Assembly (NCBI GenBank): GCA_963931165.1
Contig: OZ006985.1
Coordinates: forward strand, 558,001-622,000
Direction: 5' to 3'
Source of the DNA: Ornithoclostridium sp944380285
GTDB lineage: Bacteria; Bacillota; Clostridia; Christensenellales; UBA3700
Length of the DNA: 64,000 nucleotides
In this document: positions 7,497 through 16,700 of the stretch, in pieces
Position numbering within the stretch: the stretch's first letter is position 1
How the letters are laid out: every line of letters begins with the position of its first letter
Position numbers and translations under genes: made by a program
The notes under the pieces: model-generated
Told to the model about the DNA's origin: nothing
What the model saw: only the letters and a program-made list of their open reading frames with translations
Database searches by the model: none

Positions 7497-8132
7497 TCAG
7501 TCGCGCGGACTGTCGCGGAAGAAATCTTCGCTCAATTTTTGGGTGAGGGCGGAGATGACTTCGGAGTTGGAGGGGCGGACATTGCCTATCAAAGCGCGCA
7601 TGTGTTCGTGAGATATGGGGTCGGAGTCGGCTGCGCGGATGGCGTTGCGTATGGAGCGCTCGACATTGTCGGGACGGACGTTGTGTTTTTGCGCTATCTT
7701 CGGATAGATGTCTTTGGACAATTTATGGCGGGGATCGTCGAGGAAGAGGCACATCAGGACGGCGTCTCGGATGTAGCTGCAGCCGAGAGTGCCGCGGCGG
7801 AAGCCGCATTTCGCCATGAGGGAGGAGAGCAAAGCGCTTGCTCTCGCCTCGGAGCGAGAGGAGCCTTTTTGGGAAAGGTCTATCTTGAAGAACAATTTGT
7901 CTAAGAGACAGAGCACCGTAGTGCCGGACAGGCGAATGAAGAGGGAGCGGTCTTTGAGGGCGTCGCGGAAGGAGTCTTCGCACGCGATGATGCAGTCAAA
8001 GAGGGGGCTGTGTTCCAGCGCAGCCGCAACGGAATCGCGGAAGACGACGGCGGCATTCAAAGAGGAAGAGGCGAACTCTGCGGCAGAGGCTTTGTCCGAG
8101 GGATCGGAAGCGACGATAGCAACGGTAAACAT
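7497..8132 (-). CDS. Spo0A-like DNA-binding protein with a degenerate receiver
   Basis: A 211-residue protein. Residues about 105-205 match the Spo0A DNA-binding domain: YIRDAV, then DIYPKIAQKHNV, then VERSIRNAIRAA, then RPSNSEVISAL. The N-terminal 95 residues resemble a shortened response-regulator receiver. The beta-3 segment FDCIIACEDS has Cys51 where the phosphorylated Asp normally sits, and the paired acidic residues after beta-1 are incomplete. It may regulate genes from 0A boxes without phosphorylation. The start follows AAGGAG. It is not the canonical full-length Spo0A; a paralogue elsewhere in the genome is likely. Confidence 0.75.
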   Translation of the reverse strand: MFTVAIVASDPSDKASAAEFASSSLNAAVVFRDSVAAALEHSPLFDCIIACEDSFRDALKDRSLFIRLSGTTVLCLLDKLFFKIDLSQKGSSRSEARASALLSSLMAKCGFRRGTLGCSYIRDAVLMCLFLDDPRHKLSKDIYPKIAQKHNVRPDNVERSIRNAIRAADSDPISHEHMRALIGNVRPSNSEVISALTQKLSEDFFRDSPRD

Positions 8133-8158
8133 AAACGCTCCTTGGGTTTGATAATCAA

Positions 8159-8188
8159 TTTATATCACAAACGCAAATAAGCTGTCAA
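8159..8188 (-). promoter_or_regulatory. Promoter of the Spo0A-like gene
   Basis: On the minus strand TTGACA (8183-8188) and TATAAA (8159-8164) are spaced by 18 bp, with the -10 27 bp upstream of the start codon. Confidence 0.75.
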
Positions 8189-8265
8189 CGATTCGCATAC
8201 ACAAAATCACAAAAACCGACAAAACAAACCAAAGTAATCGCAAAACGGACAATAAACAGAATATT

Positions 8266-8272
8266 TTCGACA
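8266..8272 (-). promoter_or_regulatory. Possible Spo0A box
   Basis: TTCGACA is the complement of the Spo0A consensus TGTCGAA and lies about 80 bp upstream of the -35 of the Spo0A-like gene. A 7-mer can occur by chance, so this is only suggestive of autoregulation. Confidence 0.3.
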
Positions 8273-8533
8273 AATTCCGACCAATGACACGATTAGATCA
8301 TGCCATAAGCGGCACAGATAAGGGGATGACGATCAAGAGTCGACAAAACAGCTCTGTTTTATGTCTTTTGTGCCGCTTTCGCGGTCAGCGGATGAACGTC
8401 CTTGTTGTTTAGTGGGTCGCGAAGCAAACGGAGGCAACACCGGAGGATGAGCTGAGCCGAGCAGATATGGTAAAGGCGCGCAAAGGTGCTTCGAAATGTT
8501 ATGTGCAGAAGGATCGGCAGCAAAATTTGGAAT

Positions 8534-8585
8534 AAAAAAGGCCTGCCGCAATCAAAACACCGTACATCGGTGGATCACGACAGGC
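8534..8585 (-). terminator. Minus-strand terminator-like hairpin
   Basis: Outer arms GGCCTGCCG/CGACAGGC and an inner CACCG/CGGTG stem around TACAT, followed on the minus strand by a T-run. No intact gene now lies upstream on that strand. Confidence 0.45.
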
Positions 8586-8676
8586 TAAAAGGTAACGCCG
8601 CCGATTTTCGCAGCTAAAAACCTAATTTGAGTTTACAACACCCGGGACGATTTGTCAATAGGGAAATGAAAAATTT

Positions 8677-8922
8677 TTGAAAATTATGTGTAGTCGAATG
8701 GTTTCGCACGATGTTTTGATGATGTTGCGATCCGCCAATGAAAAACAAGCGGCTGCGCATTTTTACTCCAAACGCAGTTTCTACAGCCTCGCCGATCTAC
8801 AAGACCAATTAAAGCGATACAATAGAGAGTACAACCAAACTCCTATGCGCCCACTCGACCTGAAGGCGCCTAACCAATACCTTGTCGATTATTTTAACAA
8901 CAAAAGTGTAACAGATGTTTGA
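8677..8922 (+). pseudogene. C-terminal remnant of a DDE transposase/integrase
   Basis: About 80 residues, of which FYSLADLQDQLKRYNREYN followed by TPMRPLDLKAPNQYL is the typical C-terminal end of an integrase-core (rve) transposase. The catalytic DDE region is missing and the first 20 residues are not transposase-like, so the gene is broken. It lies immediately before the defence operon promoter and marks the left edge of the AT-rich defence region, suggesting insertion-sequence activity helped assemble it. Confidence 0.7.
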
Positions 8923-8960
8923 CAAACCAACAGCCGGCAAACAGCGGAATAAGCGATGTA

Positions 8961-8989
8961 TTGACACGCATTTTTAAGTATGATAAAAT
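8961..8989 (+). promoter_or_regulatory. Promoter of the DISARM operon
   Basis: TTGACA (8961-8966) and TAAAAT (8984-8989) are separated by 17 bp. It is the only good promoter before the six tightly packed defence genes, and the first ATG is 31 bp downstream. Confidence 0.8.
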
Positions 8990-9020
8990 ATTATAAACAA
9001 TACAAATTCAGGTGAGTAAA

Positions 9021-9431
9021 ATGGGGAAAACACAGGAGCAGATTCGTTACAATATGCAGCGCATTCGCAATAAAGATTCCGAAATTGAGATATTGTTGCG
9101 AAATGCGTTATGGAGGAAAGGATATAGATATCGAAAAAATATCAAAAACGTTTATGGACATCCGGACATAGCTTTTATCGGGAAAAAGATCGCAATATTT
9201 TGTGACAGTGAATTTTGGCACGGGTACGATTGGGAGCACAGAAAAGAAGACTTTAAGAAGCATCGTGAATTTTGGCTCCCCAAGATAGAAAACAATATCG
9301 AGAGAGACAAAGAAGTAAACGAAAGGCTTGAGTCGGAAGGATGGACGGTATTGCGTTTTTGGGGAGAGGAAATAAAACGAGACACAGCAGCTTGCGTCGA
9401 AAAAATAGAACAATGTTTGTTCCGGGCATAG
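9021..9431 (+). CDS. vsr: Very short patch repair (Vsr) endonuclease
   Basis: A 136-residue protein with the Vsr hallmarks QIRYNMQRIRNKDSEIE, YRKNIKNVYGHPDIAF and IAIFCDSEFWHGYDW, the last two holding the catalytic Asp and metal ligands. Vsr nicks DNA beside T:G mismatches produced when 5-methylcytosine deaminates, so it normally accompanies a cytosine methyltransferase; here that partner is the last gene of the same operon. An in-frame GTG at 9012 is possible, but the ATG at 9021 has AGGTGAG at proper spacing and is preferred. It is the first gene of the operon, 7 bp from drmE. Confidence 0.93.
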   Translation: MGKTQEQIRYNMQRIRNKDSEIEILLRNALWRKGYRYRKNIKNVYGHPDIAFIGKKIAIFCDSEFWHGYDWEHRKEDFKKHREFWLPKIENNIERDKEVNERLESEGWTVLRFWGEEIKRDTAACVEKIEQCLFRA

Positions 9432-9438
9432 GGGCATT

Positions 9439-12084
9439 ATGGGGAAGAAACTAATATCGACATTGCTTGATAAATTCAAAGAGGAACATTCTTTGTATAA
9501 CGAAGTAAGATTTGAGGGGCAAGGCGGAGTACCAGAGCTTCTGCATCCGATTTTTACGTTTTCGCAATACATAATAGATGAATTTATCAGTTTGGGGGAG
9601 GACAGGATTGTTATTGTCTTGCCTGATAACGAGACGAGCATTGTGCCGATGGTGGCGATGCATTGTTTCGATTGCATACTTAATAAAGAGGGATATGCGA
9701 AGGATTTGGCAGAGACGTTGCAGCAGGGGGATCATTTGAGGATAAAGAACGCGATAGTTGAGTTTATAGGAATTGATAAAAAAGAAAATAAAATTATGTT
9801 TTATGCGGACAACCCGAGATCAGCCAAAATAGGCCGATCAAAAAAAGAGGTCGATTTAACCTCAAAAATCGGATTGGCATTGTTGAATGCTGAAAAAACA
9901 GAGGGTGAAATCACATCATTCGATCGATGGAATGTTGTGCATCAAGAGATATTGGAGTCGGAAGAAAGAAACAGTATTATCGATGTAATCAAATCCAAAC
10001 GAACGTTGTTGAATCAAACTATATTGATAATGACACAGAAAGGGGATCTGCGTGATTTGTTCAAAGATATTAAAGTTGGGGATGTGGCTTTAGAGGATAT
10101 ATTGTCATTCGGCAGGATAAACTTAAGGAAACAACAAAAATTCGAACTTTATAATAACGGTCGGCTGACGGGCATTCCGGCAATTACAGTGGCGTCGGAC
10201 ATGGAAGATGTAGCTCGGGCATGTAAAAACATTTTCAAAGACAAGATAGAGTGCATATTCATTGCGCCCGATAAAGCCAACGAAGTGGCAGAGGACGATT
10301 ATAACATAAGGAAATGCTTGAAAGAGAGCATCCCTATGGTAGTCTTTCTTCGCGAAAACAATATTAACAATTACATGCCGCTAAAAGGTTATGGTTTCAA
10401 AATATGGCATTGGAAACCCGCGACAATGAAAAGTGAAGCTTTTATGACAGATTCCGTAACGAAAAGAGAGGTGTTATTCGGAACGCTTTCCGGCAAGATC
10501 AACTGTGCGACGTTGGCGGAAATAAAGACGGAAATTCTTGCCGACAGAGAATTAAGGGAGTGTGGGCAAAAGCTTTATGATGTTTCGAAAACGTGTAAAG
10601 AATATGCATCTGCGGTAAGAAGGGTGATTGGCAAATTGTGGAAAATATATAAAGATGTCGAAAGACTCAGTTATTTTAATGAGGAAATCAAATCCGAACT
10701 TCTCAAAGCGGTAGATGCCGTTGAAGCGGAATGGAAAGAAATATCGGAAATGTATGAGGGGCAGATGCTGATTTCGCAAATAGAAAGAATCGTTTCGGTC
10801 GAAAGAAGCTTCATAAGCGAGGGTGTCAATCGCAAACAAGAGTCTTTGGCTGAAAAATTGAAGAAAATCAATAACAAAGCCGTAGTAATCGTGCCCGACG
10901 GGCAGAGGCACTTGTCTGAAATAAGGCAATTTGTAGCGAGGGAATCAAACGGGAAAGCGACAGCGTGCGTGTTATCCGAATTCGAGTCGAAACAAGCCGA
11001 AAATTTTGATATGTATGAAGTAGTATTTGTGCCATGGTTTGACAGTGCAAGATATACGGAAATAAAGCAATTGTATTGTTATGAAACATTGCAATTTATT
11101 CTTTATGCGTTCGAAGAAAAGAGACGTTTGAGATTGATTAGAGAACGTGATGATATCGTGCCTTACGATCAGGTGAAGGACGCAGCCGACAATTTGAATA
11201 TTATCGATTCGGATTATAGCGAACGATCCATAGATGACATGCTCATGGGGGATGCGCTTACAGAAGATTTTGATGCTGCAGATGAAGGCAGCCCAATAGA
11301 AAGATATGATTTTCGTTCAATGGTCAGAAGGAATATTTTTGCAGAAGGAGGATCGTCGAGAGGACAAAGAAACAGCAGTGAGCTTGTGGAGTGCAGGTTG
11401 ATATTTTTTGAAAACGACAGGTATGGATATTTTTATCCCACACACAAGGTATTTGATGTGACTAAAATCGTTGAAGGAAGCGAGAATATAGCCTATGACA
11501 CCAAGGTAAAAAATCTTAAAGCAGGAAGCGTCATTGCGGAAAGTTCGGGAGATAAAGATATAATACGTGAACTTGCCGACAATATGATGAAAATTGAGGG
11601 CAAAGAAGGGAAGCGCGATATTGCGGCAAAATGGCTGGATGTTCTGGAGGAAGTCGCAGAAGGGCACAGCATAAAAGAAATTGTCGAGATATTAAATAAT
11701 AATGGTGCGGATTGCAGCGAACAGCAATGCAGGGTTTGGCTGGCGGGAGAAACGATAATGCCAAGAGACATTGCGGTTTTGTATGCAATCGGCAAAGCCG
11801 CGAAAGAAATCTCGGGGAAGGAAGAGGAGGCTGACAAATTTCTTGACGAAATCGAAAACATATATAAGTGCGGAAGCTATATCCACGGAGTGCATCAAAA
11901 AGCGGGAAGAGAACTAAAATGCAAACTTGCTCAAAAAGCCGAAGAGATCAGAGACTGCGTTACGAACGGAATGTCCGGGACGATTGACGGGATAGGGGAA
12001 ATTAGACTCTACAGAGTGGAAGAGGTCGATTGCGAAAAACACGAGACAGAGAGAAGCAGACTCAACAAAATTGAGGAAGAGTGA
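9439..12084 (+). CDS. drmE: DrmE-like DISARM protein
   Basis: An 881-residue protein with no catalytic motif I recognise. An N-terminal Rossmann-like segment (IVIVLPDNETSIVPMV, near 55-72) resembles the DrmE family. A region around 250-340 looks alpha/beta, residues about 375-500 are largely helical, and the acidic stretch near 600-620 may be a linker. The C-terminal 200 residues contain a helix-turn-helix-like segment (SIKEIVEILNNNGADC, then WLAGETIMPRDIAVL). It sits directly upstream of the helicase genes, where class 2 DISARM encodes DrmE, whose mechanism is unknown. The name rests on size, context and general resemblance, not on a search. Confidence 0.65.
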   Translation: MGKKLISTLLDKFKEEHSLYNEVRFEGQGGVPELLHPIFTFSQYIIDEFISLGEDRIVIVLPDNETSIVPMVAMHCFDCILNKEGYAKDLAETLQQGDHLRIKNAIVEFIGIDKKENKIMFYADNPRSAKIGRSKKEVDLTSKIGLALLNAEKTEGEITSFDRWNVVHQEILESEERNSIIDVIKSKRTLLNQTILIMTQKGDLRDLFKDIKVGDVALEDILSFGRINLRKQQKFELYNNGRLTGIPAITVASDMEDVARACKNIFKDKIECIFIAPDKANEVAEDDYNIRKCLKESIPMVVFLRENNINNYMPLKGYGFKIWHWKPATMKSEAFMTDSVTKREVLFGTLSGKINCATLAEIKTEILADRELRECGQKLYDVSKTCKEYASAVRRVIGKLWKIYKDVERLSYFNEEIKSELLKAVDAVEAEWKEISEMYEGQMLISQIERIVSVERSFISEGVNRKQESLAEKLKKINNKAVVIVPDGQRHLSEIRQFVARESNGKATACVLSEFESKQAENFDMYEVVFVPWFDSARYTEIKQLYCYETLQFILYAFEEKRRLRLIRERDDIVPYDQVKDAADNLNIIDSDYSERSIDDMLMGDALTEDFDAADEGSPIERYDFRSMVRRNIFAEGGSSRGQRNSSELVECRLIFFENDRYGYFYPTHKVFDVTKIVEGSENIAYDTKVKNLKAGSVIAESSGDKDIIRELADNMMKIEGKEGKRDIAAKWLDVLEEVAEGHSIKEIVEILNNNGADCSEQQCRVWLAGETIMPRDIAVLYAIGKAAKEISGKEEEADKFLDEIENIYKCGSYIHGVHQKAGRELKCKLAQKAEEIRDCVTNGMSGTIDGIGEIRLYRVEEVDCEKHETERSRLNKIEEE

Positions 12085-12085
12085 T

Positions 12086-13768
12086 ATGGCAAAAATGTAT
12101 CCGAATAAATTTCCTAAGGATAACGACAGCACGGGAGAAAGAAAAGTATACGAATATTTTAAGCAACAAGCTCCCGACGATTGGATCGTACTGCATTCTC
12201 TGAGGCTACCGAAACATCACGAGGTGGTTTTCGGTGAATCGGATTTTGTTGTATTGGCCCCCGGCTATGGGGTGTTTATTTTGGAGATCAAGTCCGGAGG
12301 AGTTGGGTTTGACGGATCGTATTGGATATTCAGGGATAGAAACGGAAAAGCAACAAAAAAGCAACGCGGACCATTCAAGCAGGCTGAAGAAGGAATGTTT
12401 CAGGTCTCCGAAATGATTATCAATAGGCTTGGCCAGAAATTTGACAGGCGGCATCTTTTATACGGATATGGAGTGATTTTCACCGATGAAGCCGATTTCC
12501 CAAGAGAAACGATCGTTGAAGATGAACCGTGGCGATTGTATCAAAAAAGCAATGGGACGAATTACGGTGAATTTGTTGTGCAACTCGCTAATAATTTCAT
12601 AAATGAACTCAAGGCTTTAAGAAAGAATCTCCCCAGGAGACATTCTGTGGCCGATGTCGAAAAGATTCGCCGGGTTTTGCGTCCGGAGGTGGATTGCATC
12701 CCTCCTCTGAAAAGTTTTTTAGAGGACAGCGAGGAAGAAATATTGTCTCTTACAAACGAACAATACGATTGTCTCGACGACTTGGACGAAAATAAAAGGG
12801 TGATTGTTTTGGGAGGTGCCGGTACGGGTAAAACATTGATTGCCGTACAGGCGGCAAAAAGAGCGGCGGAAGGAAATGGTAGGGTCGGATTAATTTGCTT
12901 CAATCGTAATTTGGCTGAGTATTTAAAGTTTAATGTGCCCGAGGCAAGAGTGGAGGTATACACACTGCACGGCCTCATGTGCAAACTTTCAGGGGTTACC
13001 GAAATCAGAAACGATGAAAACTTCTTTGAAACGGAATTACCCGAAAAGGCTATCGCTGCGCTCGATAACGCGATTTTTGACAAACTCATCATCGATGAAT
13101 TTCAAGATATTTGCATACCCGGATATTTGGCGTTTTTGGATGGGGTGTTGAAAGGGGGGTTGAGCGAAGGATCGTTCGTGTTTTTCGGAGATTTTTCCGG
13201 ACAGGCGATATACAATCGGCAAGCTTCACTTAGCCATTTAAAAGAACGCGTGCCGTATTATACTGTCAAACGATTGTCGGTCAATTGTCGCAATACCAAA
13301 TTTATCGGCCGTGAAGTAGTTGCTGTTACCGGATACAATGAGCAAAAATATTTGCTTACGGTCTCAGGCGAGCCTGTTGATTATATTGAGTGGAATGATG
13401 CCGACGAAGAAAAGCACAAGCTCAGGGATTTGCTGCATACTTTGAAAAAACAGGGAATCGGAAATGAATCTATAGTTGTATTATCGCAATACAAGCGGGT
13501 GAATTCTGTAGTAGGGTTGCTGGATCCATTTGGGTATCTTGTCGGAGACTACGGAGAAAAAGACGAGGATGTTTGCGCTTATTTTTCTACGATATATTCA
13601 TTTAAAGGATTGGAGAGTAAAATAGTCATATTAGTGGACACGGAAAGCTATGATGATGTAAAATTAATATATACGGCATTGAGTAGGGCCCGGAGTAAAT
13701 TGTATGTGTTCGAAAATAAGCGCGCATACGAACAGAGAAAAGAAAAGTTGATGAGAGGTGCGATTTAA
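12086..13768 (+). CDS. NERD-domain nuclease fused to a UvrD-like SF1 helicase
   Basis: A 560-residue fusion. Residues about 10-110 form a NERD nuclease-related domain with Glu18, Asp53 in GESDFVVL, and Glu67-x-Lys69 in FILEIKS, the PD-(D/E)xK-like pattern. From about 225 an SF1 helicase follows: Q-motif LTNEQYDCL, Walker A GGAGTGKT (243-250), Walker B IIDEFQD (335-341), a VNCRNT arm motif, then STIYSFKGLES and YTALSRARSKLYV. The ATG at 12086, two bases after the drmE stop, is preferred to an overlapping TTG. Position between drmE and drmA suggests it supplies the nuclease otherwise provided by DrmC; that is inference. Confidence 0.9.
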   Translation: MAKMYPNKFPKDNDSTGERKVYEYFKQQAPDDWIVLHSLRLPKHHEVVFGESDFVVLAPGYGVFILEIKSGGVGFDGSYWIFRDRNGKATKKQRGPFKQAEEGMFQVSEMIINRLGQKFDRRHLLYGYGVIFTDEADFPRETIVEDEPWRLYQKSNGTNYGEFVVQLANNFINELKALRKNLPRRHSVADVEKIRRVLRPEVDCIPPLKSFLEDSEEEILSLTNEQYDCLDDLDENKRVIVLGGAGTGKTLIAVQAAKRAAEGNGRVGLICFNRNLAEYLKFNVPEARVEVYTLHGLMCKLSGVTEIRNDENFFETELPEKAIAALDNAIFDKLIIDEFQDICIPGYLAFLDGVLKGGLSEGSFVFFGDFSGQAIYNRQASLSHLKERVPYYTVKRLSVNCRNTKFIGREVVAVTGYNEQKYLLTVSGEPVDYIEWNDADEEKHKLRDLLHTLKKQGIGNESIVVLSQYKRVNSVVGLLDPFGYLVGDYGEKDEDVCAYFSTIYSFKGLESKIVILVDTESYDDVKLIYTALSRARSKLYVFENKRAYEQRKEKLMRGAI

Positions 13769-16700
13769 TGGATAATAAGGTAAAAATCAGAGATAGATTT
13801 ACCGATACAGTCAAAAAGTTGCTGGTGGGTCCCAATCCGCTTGAAGAATTCAGACAAGACAACGGAGAAGAGATATTGTTCAACGGATCTCCGTTGAACA
13901 ATATTTATGTTACGGGCATATTATTCCCGCAAAACAATAATAGGATAAAAGGAGTCGTCGAACTGCGCTCGGCGGAGAACGAGGAAGCAGTAAACGGCGA
14001 ATCGGACACTGTCGACGAATATAGGGATCCGTCCGACAAGAATATTGATTCAGGTGATGTCATCGACGCAGAAACAGCGAAGATCAACGCCAGATATCAG
14101 TCTGCTATGGGGATTACATTATGTGTGCCCAATCGGAAAGGAATAAGTATAAAGATTTCTGCCGGAACATATGAGGGCAGAATGTCCGACTATCCCAATA
14201 GGGTCGAGAAGAAGGAAGAAGGGCAACGAATTATTAAAAATTCCGGCAAAGAAAAAATATGCTATTTTCGCAAACAGCACACGTTTGGATTAAACGTGTC
14301 GGAATCCGATATGCCGACGAAAGACACTATACATAAGATGTATTCGATAAAAGAGAACGATGAGGACGTAGCATTGCAGATTTCCGTTACACATAGAATG
14401 GATCTAAAAGACGACCGAGGCAAGATATTTACCGTTACTCTTATCAATACGAATACGGATTCATACGCAGAATATTGTTCAAGCTACGAAAAATGTTGGT
14501 TCCAAGTCGGGTTTTCCGTAAATTGCGATGAGGGGTTTCTGCCTCTGCCTGAAAATTTTGACGGCAGATCCAACGATGAGGATTACAGATTAAATGCATT
14601 GCTTTATCGTGATGTATGCGATTATGCGATAGGTCACGGATGTGCGGCAACATGGGAGGGGCAATCGCCTAAAGTGATTAATGCGGAATTCATGCCGGAA
14701 TACGAAATAAAGCCGATCGTTCCGACAACATTGAAGGGTGTCAAATTCGAAATGAAGCTTTACAGCGAAAATCGTGACGCTGCCGTGAGTGACATGTCGA
14801 AAATGGCAGATGCGTATGATGAATGGATTGCTGCTGAAGAAGCAAAAGAGGTTCCCGAAGAATATAGAAAAATTGCATTAAAACAAATTGATTTGTGCAA
14901 GAAGTGTTCAGAGAGAATAAGACGAGGAATAGATTTAATCAAAACCGATGATGTGATTTGGCAGGCATTTGCTTTTACCAATGAAGCGATGTTAATGCAA
15001 CAATTGCATTATCGATTGCCGCTTGTAAAATACAGCGATTACGATGAGAGGAATTGCTGCGGAATTCTTGAAAACAAAATTGTGTTGCCCGATATCAAGA
15101 ATATGGAGACTTGGTATAAAAACGGAGAAATTGTTTATGGGAAATGGCGTCCGTTCCAAATTGCATTTCTGATAATGAATTTGGATTCGATAAGTGACAC
15201 AAAATCAGACGAACGAAAAACAGTGGATTTGATATGGTTTCCTACCGGTGGCGGCAAAACTGAAGCATATTTGGGATTGACGGCGTTTGCTATTTTCTTG
15301 CGCAAACTGCGCAAGAAAACAGATGAAGGCACTTCTGTGCTTATGAGGTATACTTTAAGACTTTTGACGTCGCAACAATACGAAAGAGCCGCGTCGTTGA
15401 TTTGCGCGATGGAAAAAATAAGGCAGGAGAATGAGGAGATATTGGGTAAAAAAAGAATCACAATCGGTCTATGGGTTGGGGATTCGCTTACACGAAATTC
15501 CGAGAAAAATGCGGCTGCACAAATCAGAAAAATCATATCGGAGAAAAAGAAAGACAACGCATCGATAGTTTTGAAGTGCCCTTGGTGCGGAGCAAGCATG
15601 TCAACATATTCGGATAAAGAGGGTAATGTACATACACCGGGATATGTTACTGAAAACGATAAAGTTCATTTTGTTTGCGATAATCCCGATTGCGATTTTC
15701 ACGACGACGATTTTGAGTTGCCGTTGAGACTGTATGATGATGATATTTATGCCAATCCTCCTACGTTGCTTTTCGGAACGGTAGATAAATTTGCCATGCT
15801 GCCGTTTGTTTCGAAAGCAAAAAGTTTGTTCGGAGGAGATGGTGACAATGCTGCCCCCGATTTGATAATACAGGATGAACTGCATTTGATAACGGGGCCT
15901 TTGGGATCCTCAGTGGGTATATATGAGGTTTTGATAGACGAGCTTTGCAAGTGTAACGGCGGTATGCCGAAGAGAGTGGCGTCTACGGCAACCATAAGTC
16001 ATGCGAGACAGCAATGTAATGCGCTATACGGTTGTGGGGAAGAAAACGTATTTCAATTTCCTGTACAGGGAACGTCATACAGGGATAGCTTTTTTGCGCA
16101 CGAAGATGTCGAGAAGATCGGCAGAAAGTATATCGGGATTTACGGGTCCGCCGTTTCAACATCGTCATATGCATCGATAGCCGCTTTTGCTGCAATCATG
16201 TATGCCGCAAAAGCCATAGAAGTCGAAGAAGAAAAAACAAGAGACCCATATTGGACAAATTTGGCATATTTCGGAAGCATGCGCGAACTGGGGCAGGCTG
16301 CTACCTGGTACATGACAGACATCAAGGAGAGATTGGAAACGATTTATCGATGGAGGATGGAGGCATCTCTTGACAGCGCGAAAAGGAGATATGTTTACGG
16401 AAGTGGAATAGAAGAGCTGACAAGTCGAATGGCGAACGACGAGATACCCAAGATCTTAAAAAAACTCGAAGAGCACTATTTTGGCAATTCTGAGCAGCCC
16501 GCAGAGGAAGTCTCCGATAAAAAAGAGTATCCGTTGGATATTTGCCTTGCGACCAATATGATATCGGTCGGAGTGGATGTATCCAGGCTTGGATTGATGA
16601 CGGTAACCGGGCAACCGAAGTCTATGTCGGAATATATTCAAGCAACCAGCCGCGTAGGAAGGGATTCGGAGAATGCACCGGGCGTAGTATTTGTAATATA

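Larger units (their letters stand above)
8189..8676. other. Intergenic region with relic signals
   Basis: No convincing gene. Contents visible: an A-rich stretch, a TTCGACA 0A-box-like heptamer (8266-8272), a 9-bp inverted repeat AGCGGCACA/TGTGCCGCT near 8308 and 8370, and a minus-strand terminator-like hairpin at 8534-8585. The mixture looks like decayed mobile DNA. Confidence 0.45.

Noticed and set aside
12071..12085. TTG start extending the NERD/helicase protein by five residues
   Set aside because: It would overlap drmE; the ATG at 12086 has a GAGGAAG ribosome site and starts the NERD domain at the usual distance.
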